Source: JACJWR01 sp964556255 (GTDB lineage Bacteria; Actinomycetota; Actinomycetes; S36-B12; UBA10799). Taken from it: a stretch of DNA of 23,050 nt. This document shows, in pieces, positions 13,621 to 20,397 of the stretch. Position 1 is the first letter of the stretch. Each line of letters begins with the position of its first letter. The DNA lies in NCBI GenBank assembly GCA_964556255.1, contig CAZKVQ010000048.1, positions 1 to 23,050 on the forward strand, in the 5' to 3' direction. The notes below the pieces were generated by a model that did not search any database, had not been told where the DNA came from, and saw only the letters and a list, made by a program, of their open reading frames with translations. Made by a program: the position numbers and the translations under genes.

Positions 13621-13657
13621 CGGTCCGTTGACTGCCCGCAGCTATCAAGGAGGAAAT

Positions 13658-14095
13658 GTGTCGCAGAATCCGCGTCCGCGCCGGGCATTGCGCAAGGCCC
13701 CAGATTCCACCGTTCACCCGGCCGCGCCGGTGGCGGGTAGCGTCGCAACTGCGACCACCCACCAAGTACCGGCCAGTCGAGGTCCGGTGACGGAGTTGCG
13801 CCCCGTGCTCGGCATCAACGGGTCCACCTCCGATGTGCTGCGGCGCGCCCCGGCCGAAGTGCCGTCCGCTCCGCACGAGGGCAAAGTGAAGGGCGGCTCC
13901 AAGAAGAACGGCCAACGGTCTCGAAAGGACCGTCGGAAGGATCGTGCGAGGCAGGAACGTCATGAGCGTCGGGTCAAACTGCAGGTGAAGGTGCCGAAAG
14001 AGGTCAGAGCCCAGCTCCGCACGAACGCGAAGGCGCGCGGCACCAGCGTGGACGATGTGGTGACCATCGTTCTGGAGGGCTGGCTGCGGAGCTAG
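13658..14095 (+). CDS. Basic protein with C-terminal ribbon-helix-helix-like domain
   Basis: The protein has 145 aa, starting at GTG 13658 with a strong AAGGAGG 4 nt before it; the overlapping ATG 13656 is out of frame. Residues 1-75 are Pro/Ala/Ser-rich and probably disordered. Residues 76-106 are highly basic (KVKGGSKKNGQRSRKDRR). Residues 106-143 (VKLQVKVPKEVRAQLRTNAK, then ARGTSVDDVVTIVLEGWL) have the strand-helix-turn-helix pattern of CopG/Arc-type ribbon-helix-helix DNA-binding domains. The tail and basic linker suggest non-specific plus specific DNA contact. Directly downstream of parA, it is the natural candidate for the ParA partner or centromere binder. No family name is recognised. 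It ends at TAG within CTAG, which also ends the convergent photolyase gene. Confidence 0.75.
   Translation: MSQNPRPRRALRKAPDSTVHPAAPVAGSVATATTHQVPASRGPVTELRPVLGINGSTSDVLRRAPAEVPSAPHEGKVKGGSKKNGQRSRKDRRKDRARQERHERRVKLQVKVPKEVRAQLRTNAKARGTSVDDVVTIVLEGWLRS
14092..14095. other. Shared CTAG: stop codons of two convergent genes
   Basis: TAG at 14093-14095 ends the RHH-like gene, and the complementary TAG (14094-14092) ends the photolyase gene. Both stops lie in the same four-base palindrome, so there is no room for a terminator between the two genes. Confidence 0.95.
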
Positions 14096-15477
14096 TCCGC
14101 CTGTGTCAGCGCAGTCGCGGCCTCCCGCAGATGCGCGAACCGCGCAAGCGCCTCCTTGCGGGCCTCGCCATGGTCCACTATCGGCTCGGGGTAGCCGGGC
14201 ACCGCGCTGGGAAGGGTCCAGGGTTCGTGGACAGCGGCCCCCTCGATCCCTCTCAGCTCAGGAACGAAGCGACGAACATAGTCCCCGTGGGGGTCGAATC
14301 GCAGCCCTTGCGTGACCGGATTGAAGACGCGGAAGTACGGGGCTGCGTCCGTTCCGCAGCCGGCCACCCACTGCCATCCCTGGGAGTTGCTGGCCAGGTC
14401 GCCGTCTGCGAGGTGACGCATGAACCATTCCGCCCCTCGCCACCAGGGGATCAGTAGATCCTTCACAAGGAAGGATGCCACCACCATGCGCACCCGGTTG
14501 TGCATCCACCCTTGCGCCAGTAGCTGTCGCATGCCGGCATCAACGAAGGGGTACCCGGTGGTTCCGCGGCACCAATGCTCGAAGTCCGCGTCGGCGGAGA
14601 CGGCTTGCCGGTAGAGATCTGGCTTGTCGAAGTTGGGGTCCAGCGAGTTGGTCGCCGATGAGGGGTTGCGGGCCAGGATGTCCGCGTAGAACTCCCGAAA
14701 GGCAAGTTCGCGGCGGAAGGCCTCCGCTCCCTCGCCGTCGTCGAGATCCGCGAGCAGTGTGCGTGGGTGGATCTCCCCCCAGCGCAGGTGCGGACTCAAC
14801 ACCGAGGTGCCGCCTAAGTCCGGTCGGTCGCGGCGGGCTCGGTAGTGGGCCAGCCCGTCCTGCCGGAACGCCTCCCAGGCACGCTCGGCCGCACGTTCGC
14901 CGACGTCGCATGGAAGCGCGGCGGCCGGCGGTTTCGGCACAGTTTCCACCCCGGCGCTTCCCGGGACATCGGGAGGTCGCCGCCACTGGATGCTCGGCGC
15001 TGGCGCAAGCGGCGGACGCCACCCATGCCCGAGCCAGGCCTTGTAGAAGGGCGTGAACACCCGGTAGGCGCTGCCGTCACCCTTGGCCACCCGACCCGGG
15101 GCGATGGCGTAGGGCGAGCCCGTTGCGATGAGGGAGGCTTGAGTCTGCGACAACGCAGCCGACACCGACGCGTCCCTGCGACGGCCGTAGGGGCCGAAGT
15201 CCGTTGAGACATGGACCCGTTCCGCTGCGACGGCGGCCGCGAGCCGCGGAACGACCTCGCTGGGTCTCCCGGGGACCACGTGGAGGGCGCCACCCATCGA
15301 GTCGTCCAGGGCCTTCAACGAAGCCGACAACCACGCCAATCGTGCTGGACCCGCGCTGCGAAGAAGCGCCGGGTCCAGCACGAACAGGCCGACAACCTCG
15401 CCACCGGCGGCCGCGCGTCCCAGCGCGGGGTTGTCGGTCAACCTCAGATCACGCCGGAACCACATCAGCTCCGTCAT
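14092..15477 (-). CDS. phr: Deoxyribodipyrimidine photolyase (class I CPD type)
   Basis: The protein has 461 aa. It uses FADH- and light to split cyclobutane pyrimidine dimers. The N-terminal Rossmann antenna domain starts MTELMWFRRDLRLTDNPAL. The C-terminal FAD domain holds LRWGEIHPRTL, ELAFREFYADIL, CRGTTGYPFVDAGMRQL, WMHNRVRMVVASFLVKDLL and DLASNSQGWQWVAGCGTDAAP, then PYFRVFNPVTQG; these are the FAD-binding and Trp-triad electron-transfer segments. A cryptochrome or 6-4 enzyme is less likely because the whole CPD class I pattern is kept. The start is ATG 15477 with GAGGAG about 10 nt upstream. It follows ideR by 49 nt on the same strand and may be read from that transcript. Full length. 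Confidence 0.95.
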   Translation of the reverse strand: MTELMWFRRDLRLTDNPALGRAAAGGEVVGLFVLDPALLRSAGPARLAWLSASLKALDDSMGGALHVVPGRPSEVVPRLAAAVAAERVHVSTDFGPYGRRRDASVSAALSQTQASLIATGSPYAIAPGRVAKGDGSAYRVFTPFYKAWLGHGWRPPLAPAPSIQWRRPPDVPGSAGVETVPKPPAAALPCDVGERAAERAWEAFRQDGLAHYRARRDRPDLGGTSVLSPHLRWGEIHPRTLLADLDDGEGAEAFRRELAFREFYADILARNPSSATNSLDPNFDKPDLYRQAVSADADFEHWCRGTTGYPFVDAGMRQLLAQGWMHNRVRMVVASFLVKDLLIPWWRGAEWFMRHLADGDLASNSQGWQWVAGCGTDAAPYFRVFNPVTQGLRFDPHGDYVRRFVPELRGIEGAAVHEPWTLPSAVPGYPEPIVDHGEARKEALARFAHLREAATALTQAD

Positions 15478-15526
15478 GGATCAAGGCTCCTCACTGGCCG
15501 TCGCCGGCATCGATCTGCAACAGGCC

Positions 15527-16207
15527 TCAGGTGTTGGCCTCGACCATGATCGACTCGGCGGCTGCAAGCGGCAACTCCACCGCCGAGCCCTCCTTGGACA
15601 CCCGGATGCCGCCCGAGATGGTCACAGCTTGGATGCGCTGTCCTGGCTTGACACCTGCAACGGCCAGCTGCCGCAATAGCCCAGCGTCGTGCTGAAGTTG
15701 TTCGCCGATGCGAACCACTCGGAAAGTGCGCGCCTGGGGGCCGCAAGCGGACGGTAGCGATTCGACGCTGTCGGGGCGCGGGCCCGGTTCGCCGAGTTCC
15801 GCCAGTCCGGGGATGGGATTGCCGAATGGTGACGTCGTGGGATGGTTGAGCAGCTGGATCAGACGCCGCTCCACCTCGTCGCTCATGACGTGCTCCCAGC
15901 GGCAGGCCTCCTCGTGCACGTCCTCCCACGGCATGCCGATCACGTCCACCAACAGGCACTCAGCCAACCGATGCTTGCGCATTACCCTGGTCGCCATCTC
16001 CCGCCCGGTCTCGCTCAACGCCAGGCTCCGATCGGGACCGACCGTCAACTGGCCGTCGCGCTCCATCCGCGCCACCGTCTGCGAAACCGTTGGTCCGCTC
16101 TGCCCGAGGCGCTCGGCGATCCTGGCCCGCAGCGGAGTCTTCCCTTCCTCCTCCAACTCGAAGATGGTGCGCAGGTACATCTCACCAGGATCGATCAGTT
16201 GGCTCAC
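15527..16207 (-). CDS. ideR: Iron-dependent repressor, IdeR/DtxR family
   Basis: The protein has 226 aa. From GTG 16207 the numbering coincides with IdeR/DtxR: the primary metal site Met10, Cys102, Glu105, His106 and the ancillary site His79, Glu83, His98 are all present at exactly those positions. The N-terminal winged HTH carries SGPTVSQTVARMERDGQL with the DNA-contacting Ser37, Pro39 and Gln43. The C-terminal SH3-like domain (PGQRIQAVTISGGIRVSKEG) is complete. With Fe(II) it represses siderophore and iron-uptake genes and activates storage genes. There is no SD; GATACT stands 6 nt before GTG, so the mRNA should be leaderless. Divergent from the SDR gene, upstream of phr. Very secure, including selectivity for iron over manganese by ligand type. 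Confidence 0.95.
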   Translation of the reverse strand: MSQLIDPGEMYLRTIFELEEEGKTPLRARIAERLGQSGPTVSQTVARMERDGQLTVGPDRSLALSETGREMATRVMRKHRLAECLLVDVIGMPWEDVHEEACRWEHVMSDEVERRLIQLLNHPTTSPFGNPIPGLAELGEPGPRPDSVESLPSACGPQARTFRVVRIGEQLQHDAGLLRQLAVAGVKPGQRIQAVTISGGIRVSKEGSAVELPLAAAESIMVEANT

Positions 16208-16213
16208 CGGGCA

Positions 16214-16219
16214 AGTATC
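16214..16219 (-). promoter_or_regulatory. Leaderless-type -10 hexamer GATACT for ideR
   Basis: GATACT on the minus strand lies 6 nt before GTG 16207. It keeps A at the second and T at the last position. No Shine-Dalgarno is present. Confidence 0.5.
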
Positions 16220-16313
16220 GCACTGTCGACACGGGCCTGCCCGGAGCCGAACGCCGCCCGCTGTTGTGGTCTGATCATCTGTAACGACCGTTGAGGTAGC
16301 GAGGAGACAAGCC

Positions 16314-17144
16314 ATGAGTCCAGCATCGAATCCTGAGGTAGTCGGGCTGCTAGCGCCAGGTGTGCTCGCCGGGCGCACGGCATTGATCACCGGTGGCGGT
16401 TCAGGGATCGGTCGAGCGAGTGCGGTGGCACTCGCGGCCGCTGGGGCCTCGGTCATCGTCGTCGGTCGGAGGGAAGAGCCGCTCGCCGAGACGGTAGCCC
16501 TGATCGAGGAGGGTGCCCGGGTGACCGGCGGCGAAACCACCGCCACCGCCTTGACCTGCGATATTCGCGAACCCGACGCTGTGGACGAACTCCTGAACGA
16601 GGCGTTGGGGATCGTCGATCGCATCGACATCTTGGTGAACAGTGCGGGTGGGCAGTTCGTCAGCCCCGCGGAGGCCATCAGCTACAACGGGTTCCGAGCG
16701 GTCACCCGCCTCAATCTCGACGCCACCTGGTACCTCACAACGCAAGTGGCGGTGAGGTCGATGATCCCTTCCGGCTACGGGAAGGTCGTCAGCATCACCA
16801 TGACGCCACGGCGCGGGATGCCCGGCATGGCCCACTCCTCCGCGGCGCGCGCCGGCGTCGAGTCCCTGACCAGGACACTGGCCGTGGAGTGGGGCCGCTA
16901 CGGCATCCGGCTGACAGCGGTGGCGCCAGGCATCGTGCACACCGCCGCGTGGGAGCGATACGGGCTCGATCCCGATCAGGTCTCGACCGTTGTCCCGTTG
17001 GGACGCCTCCAGGCGGCGGATGAAGTTGCGGCGCTGGTGGCATTCCTCGCCAGCCCTGGCGGGGACTACATTTCGGGTGCCACACTGGTGGCCGATGGTG
17101 GTCTCGACGTGAGTGGACCGGGCTCGGCGTTCGGGAAAGCCTGA
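16314..17144 (+). CDS. Short-chain dehydrogenase/reductase, 2,4-dienoyl-CoA reductase-like, atypical active site
   Basis: The protein has 276 aa. The Rossmann cofactor motif TGGGSGIG (26-33) followed by VGRRE (R52-R53) suggests NADP(H). NSAGG (109-113) is the NAG motif. The usual YxxxK is replaced: the segment reads GMAHSSAARAGVESLTR, with Ser175 at the Tyr position and Arg179 at the Lys position. Overall the C-terminal half (TRTLAVEWGRYGIRLTAVAP, then DEVAALVAFLASPGGDYISG) resembles 2,4-dienoyl-CoA reductases and citronellol-type dehydrogenases, where Tyr is displaced but Lys is normally kept. The ATG has GAGGAGA 6 nt upstream. It is divergent from ideR (106 bp) and 63 nt before the EAL gene. 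The substrate is unknown, and activity may be altered. Confidence 0.85.
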   Translation: MSPASNPEVVGLLAPGVLAGRTALITGGGSGIGRASAVALAAAGASVIVVGRREEPLAETVALIEEGARVTGGETTATALTCDIREPDAVDELLNEALGIVDRIDILVNSAGGQFVSPAEAISYNGFRAVTRLNLDATWYLTTQVAVRSMIPSGYGKVVSITMTPRRGMPGMAHSSAARAGVESLTRTLAVEWGRYGIRLTAVAPGIVHTAAWERYGLDPDQVSTVVPLGRLQAADEVAALVAFLASPGGDYISGATLVADGGLDVSGPGSAFGKA

Positions 17145-17207
17145 CGAAACGCCGGTGGGACGGCAGGATGACGGCAGGCGCAACAGACGTGAAGTGGAGG
17201 TGAGGGC

Positions 17208-18443
17208 GTGTCGCATCAGGGGCTGCCTTCCGACCTCACTGCTGCCATCTTGGAGACGGTGCGAGCCAGCATGGACGGAGTAGTGCTGTGTCGGGCCGAT
17301 GGCGATCACCGGGTGGTGCACATCTCCGGCGATGCCGTCGCTGCACTCACGAGGCTCAGTTCGCTGGCTGTGGCGCCTGGCCCATGGGACCTGGATGTGG
17401 GAGGCCCCGCAGTCAGTTCGCTGCTGCCGCCGGAGGTGGCGCAGGAGATCCTCACGGGTATCTCTCGGGTGGGTCGCAGCGAGCGACGCTTCGAAGCTGT
17501 TGCCCCGCTGCGGGATCACGAGGGAAACATCACCGGCTACCTGCTCTACGTGCTGTCGAAAGTCCGGGACCTGGTGATCCTGGCCTTCCGGGAGATCCCG
17601 GCAGGCCTGGGCGCCTTCGAACCCGAAGAGGTGCTGGTCTCGGCCCAAGGACTCCGCACGGCGCTGCGCAACGGTGAACTCATTCTCTACGCCCAGCCCG
17701 TGGTCGACGTTCCCACGGGGCGCACCGCCGGGGCAGAGATGCTGGTGCGCTGGCGTCATCCAACGAGGGGCCTGCTGGCTCCGGCCGATTTCCTGTCGGT
17801 GGCGGAGACCAGTGACCTGATGGAGGAGTTGGGTGCCTGGGTGATCGATCGGGCGGTTGCCCAGACCGCACGCTGGGAGCACGCTCGCGGCGGGCTGGAC
17901 TACTTCCGGGTCGGGGTGAATGTGTCTCCTCGACAGTTGACCCACTGCGACATTGTCGGCGAACTACGAGCGGCCCTGCACCGGTACAACACTTCGCCGG
18001 ACAATCTGCTCGTCGAGATAGTTGAGAACCCCGTGCTCGATTCCCGTACGGCGGCGGCCGATCAGTTGCGGGCGTTGCTCGACCTGGGGGTCAGAGTCGG
18101 GATCGATGATTTCGGGGCCGGTTTCGCGAACATGACCTACCTGAGGGATCTCCCGATCGACATGATCAAGGTGGATCGCGCCCTGATGGGGCTCGAGCCG
18201 ACGAGGCGCGACGAGATGTTGTTGACGGCCGTGCAGACGATTGCAGAGGCCATCGGCGCCGACGTCGTCTTGGAGGGGGTGGAGCGCGCGGTGCAGTTCG
18301 ATGTCGCCCGCCGCTGTGGCGTCAGATTCGCTCAGGGATACCTGTTGGGCCGACCGGTGGTGCCGGGCGAGTTGCCGCCCATCGGCGTGGCACCGGCGAC
18401 GGTGGGAATCGATCTGCCCGGGCTCGGCCTGCGCGCCGACTGA
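17208..18443 (+). CDS. PAS-like/EAL-domain protein, putative c-di-GMP phosphodiesterase
   Basis: The protein has 411 aa. Residues 10-125 look like a PAS-type sensor (ILETVRASMDGVVLCRADGD, then GNITGYLLYVLSKVRDLV). Residues 145-385 are an EAL domain. Key positions are kept: E177 (motif reads EML, not EAL), N238 (NVSPRQL), E270 (VEIVE), D300-D301 (DDFG), K321, E356/E359 (EGVE) and Q376 (QGYLLGRP). The loop-6 motif reads DFGAG rather than DFGTG. There is no GGDEF domain and no membrane helix, so it is a soluble phosphodiesterase or c-di-GMP effector. The start is GTG 17208 with GGAGG 8 nt upstream. UPF0104 begins 9 nt after its stop, so they are likely co-transcribed. Hydrolytic activity is probable because all metal ligands are kept. 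Confidence 0.92.
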   Translation: MSHQGLPSDLTAAILETVRASMDGVVLCRADGDHRVVHISGDAVAALTRLSSLAVAPGPWDLDVGGPAVSSLLPPEVAQEILTGISRVGRSERRFEAVAPLRDHEGNITGYLLYVLSKVRDLVILAFREIPAGLGAFEPEEVLVSAQGLRTALRNGELILYAQPVVDVPTGRTAGAEMLVRWRHPTRGLLAPADFLSVAETSDLMEELGAWVIDRAVAQTARWEHARGGLDYFRVGVNVSPRQLTHCDIVGELRAALHRYNTSPDNLLVEIVENPVLDSRTAAADQLRALLDLGVRVGIDDFGAGFANMTYLRDLPIDMIKVDRALMGLEPTRRDEMLLTAVQTIAEAIGADVVLEGVERAVQFDVARRCGVRFAQGYLLGRPVVPGELPPIGVAPATVGIDLPGLGLRAD

Positions 18444-18452
18444 GTCCGCGAC

Positions 18453-19598
18453 ATGCCCTCGGGCGCAGAGCCAGACCGGGCCGGCGACTCCTCGGTGATC
18501 TCGGGGGAACCGGGCGCCCCGCATAGACTGCGCCGCCGGATCCTGTTGGGTTTATGCGCAGTATTCGTCATCGCCCTGCTGGGCTTCGCACTCGTGCTCG
18601 AGTTGCGCAAGAGCAGTGACGTCGCCAAATCCCTCGGCGAGATCTCGCCGTGGTGGCTCGCCGCGGTCGCGCTGGGCTCGGTGGCTCTGGTCGTGATGAC
18701 CACGGCGACAACGGCCGCGCCGTTGCCGGAGTTGAGTTTCACCGACGCGCTGGTGGCCCAGCATGCCTCGCAGGCCACGGGCAACCTCATCCCCGGGCCA
18801 TCCGCGATGGCGGTGAGGTACGCCATCCTGCGCTCCTACGGCGTCGGAGCCGAGGACTTCGCGCGGGCGACTGTGACCGTGGCGATGCTTTCCACCCTGA
18901 TGCTCACGACCATGCCGCTGGTGGGAATCCTGGCCCTCACACTTGCACACCAGGATTCCTCGGATGTTTCCTCCCTGCTTCCGGTGGCCATCATCGCGGC
19001 GCTGCTCTCTGTGGCTTCGATCGCCGGGGTCGTGGCCATGCTCTGGAGCCCGGGATTCACCGCTGCGGCCGGGCGGGTCTGGACCCGGATGCTCAACTGG
19101 TTCCGCCGCCGCTTCCACCGCAAGCAGGGGTCGGTGGAAGCGGGTGGTGAGAGCGCCATCCAGGGACGGTTGCGCCTGATCGCCGGCCTGCGCGACAGCG
19201 GCTGGCGGGTACTGGGCTTTGTGGCCGCCCTCTATTGGGCCAACGGCCTACTGCTGGTCATCTGCCTGTGGGCAGCGGGAGTACCGACGGCCGCCCTGGG
19301 TCTGATCGTCGGTCTGGCGGTGTACACCTTGGGGAGGCTGTCGACGCTCGTCCAGGTGACGCCGGGCGGGATCGGGGTGGTCGAGGTTGCCTACACGGCG
19401 GCCTTCACGGCCTACCTCGGTGGCCGCTACCAGGCCCAGGTCCTCTCGGGAGTCATCCTCTACCGAGCGGGGACATACCTGTTGCCGATCCTGGTGGGCG
19501 CCGTCTGCGGTGCCTACTGGTGGCTCACTCGGCACCGTCGGGAGCGCGAGAGTGGGACAATCGGCGACGGAGCCACCGGTGGCGCAAGTGCGGGATGA
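18453..19598 (+). CDS. Multi-pass membrane protein, UPF0104/LPG_synthase_TM family
   Basis: The protein has 381 aa with a polar N-terminus, RRR before helix 1 (about 30-50), and about 7-8 membrane helices (around 67-87, 138-163, 174-197, 251-273, 277-298, 325-355). The conserved block VQVTPGGIGVVEVAYTA (301-317) and the later ILYRAGTYLLPI are hallmarks of the family that includes the flippase part of MprF and archaeal AglD neighbours. Such proteins move or process lipids across the membrane. A basic loop (FRRRFHRKQG, 217-226) is cytoplasmic. No catalytic domain is attached, so a lipid translocator without the aminoacyl-transferase part is likely. Its ATG lies 9 nt after the EAL stop; no strong SD is seen, so translational coupling is possible. 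PAP2 follows 13 nt downstream. Confidence 0.88.
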   Translation: MPSGAEPDRAGDSSVISGEPGAPHRLRRRILLGLCAVFVIALLGFALVLELRKSSDVAKSLGEISPWWLAAVALGSVALVVMTTATTAAPLPELSFTDALVAQHASQATGNLIPGPSAMAVRYAILRSYGVGAEDFARATVTVAMLSTLMLTTMPLVGILALTLAHQDSSDVSSLLPVAIIAALLSVASIAGVVAMLWSPGFTAAAGRVWTRMLNWFRRRFHRKQGSVEAGGESAIQGRLRLIAGLRDSGWRVLGFVAALYWANGLLLVICLWAAGVPTAALGLIVGLAVYTLGRLSTLVQVTPGGIGVVEVAYTAAFTAYLGGRYQAQVLSGVILYRAGTYLLPILVGAVCGAYWWLTRHRRERESGTIGDGATGGASAG

Positions 19599-19611
19599 CG
19601 GGAGCGCGGAC

Positions 19612-20379
19612 ATGGTTGCCACATCACGATCGATGGAACCGAGCGGCAAAGGGCCGGATGCGGTGCTGCACGAGCCGCTGTCCCGAGGAACGCTCTATCG
19701 GGAGTTGCCGTCACGGTCACGCGCGCGGGCATTCCTGGTCTCGGGGGCGGTTCTGCTGGCGCTCGGCGGGGTATTGGCCGTCATCGTCGGCGTCTTGGAG
19801 GCGGGCGTGGACGCCAGTGATCGGCCGGTGGGGGTGTGGTTCCACAACCTGGCGGCCGCCAATGGTGCCTTGCGGAGCTTCGGTTTCGACTTCCAGCTGA
19901 TCGGCAGTGGCAAGGTGACTGCCCCGGTCGCCGCGGTGACCGTGATCGTGCTGCTGATCCTGCGGCACCGACGCTGGGCGTTATGGTTCGCGATCGTCTC
20001 GGTCGGGGGTCTGCTGATCTCGCAGATCCTGAAGATGTCGATTGCCCGGGAGCGTCCAACCTGGCCCAACCCCTTCGAGACGGAGAGCGAGTTCTCCTTC
20101 CCCTCCGGTCACACCATCTCCGGGGTAACGACCTGGGTGGCGCTGGGGGTGGTGTTGCTCTTCATGGTTCCCCGGCCGTGGTCGACTTTCACGGGATGGG
20201 TGTGCATCATCGTGGGCTTGCTCATGGCCCCCAGCCGGTTGCTGTTGGGGGTTCACTGGGTGACCGACGTTCTGGGCGGCTGGCTGTTCGGTTTCGGATG
20301 GCTGTTGTTGGTCAGCGGTCTCTTCATCCGGAAGTTGGCGACCACCGAGGGGGCGGCGGAAGTACCTGACGATTCGTGA
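19612..20379 (+). CDS. PAP2-family membrane phosphatase
   Basis: The protein has 255 aa. The three acid-phosphatase motifs are intact: K141-x6-R148-P (KMSIARERP), PSGH (164-167, with the catalytic His167) and S208-R-x5-H215-x3-D219 (SRLLLGVHWVTD). Six membrane helices are predicted (about 40-60, 102-118, 122-140, 172-186, 195-206, 222-238). Relatives dephosphorylate phosphatidic acid, phosphatidylglycerol phosphate or undecaprenyl pyrophosphate. The start is ATG 19612, 13 nt after the UPF0104 stop, with GGGAGCG upstream; longer frames overlap UPF0104 and are rejected. A polar 40-residue leader precedes helix 1. The context with UPF0104 suggests envelope lipid turnover; which lipid cannot be told. 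Confidence 0.92.
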   Translation: MVATSRSMEPSGKGPDAVLHEPLSRGTLYRELPSRSRARAFLVSGAVLLALGGVLAVIVGVLEAGVDASDRPVGVWFHNLAAANGALRSFGFDFQLIGSGKVTAPVAAVTVIVLLILRHRRWALWFAIVSVGGLLISQILKMSIARERPTWPNPFETESEFSFPSGHTISGVTTWVALGVVLLFMVPRPWSTFTGWVCIIVGLLMAPSRLLLGVHWVTDVLGGWLFGFGWLLLVSGLFIRKLATTEGAAEVPDDS

Positions 20380-20397
20380 CCGCAACAGCGTTTGGAC

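Noticed and set aside
13454..13657. 68-codon extension upstream of the RHH-like protein
   Set aside because: It is within parA in another frame; GTG 13658 has AAGGAGG directly before it.
16401..17945. Long 514-codon open frame on the minus strand
   Set aside because: It is antisense to the SDR and EAL genes, has no recognisable domain, and long antisense frames are expected at this GC content. Both sense genes have clear motifs and SDs.
19387..19611. 75-codon N-terminal extension of the PAP2 protein
   Set aside because: It lies inside UPF0104 in another frame and has a shadow-like composition; ATG 19612 gives a normal PAP2 length.
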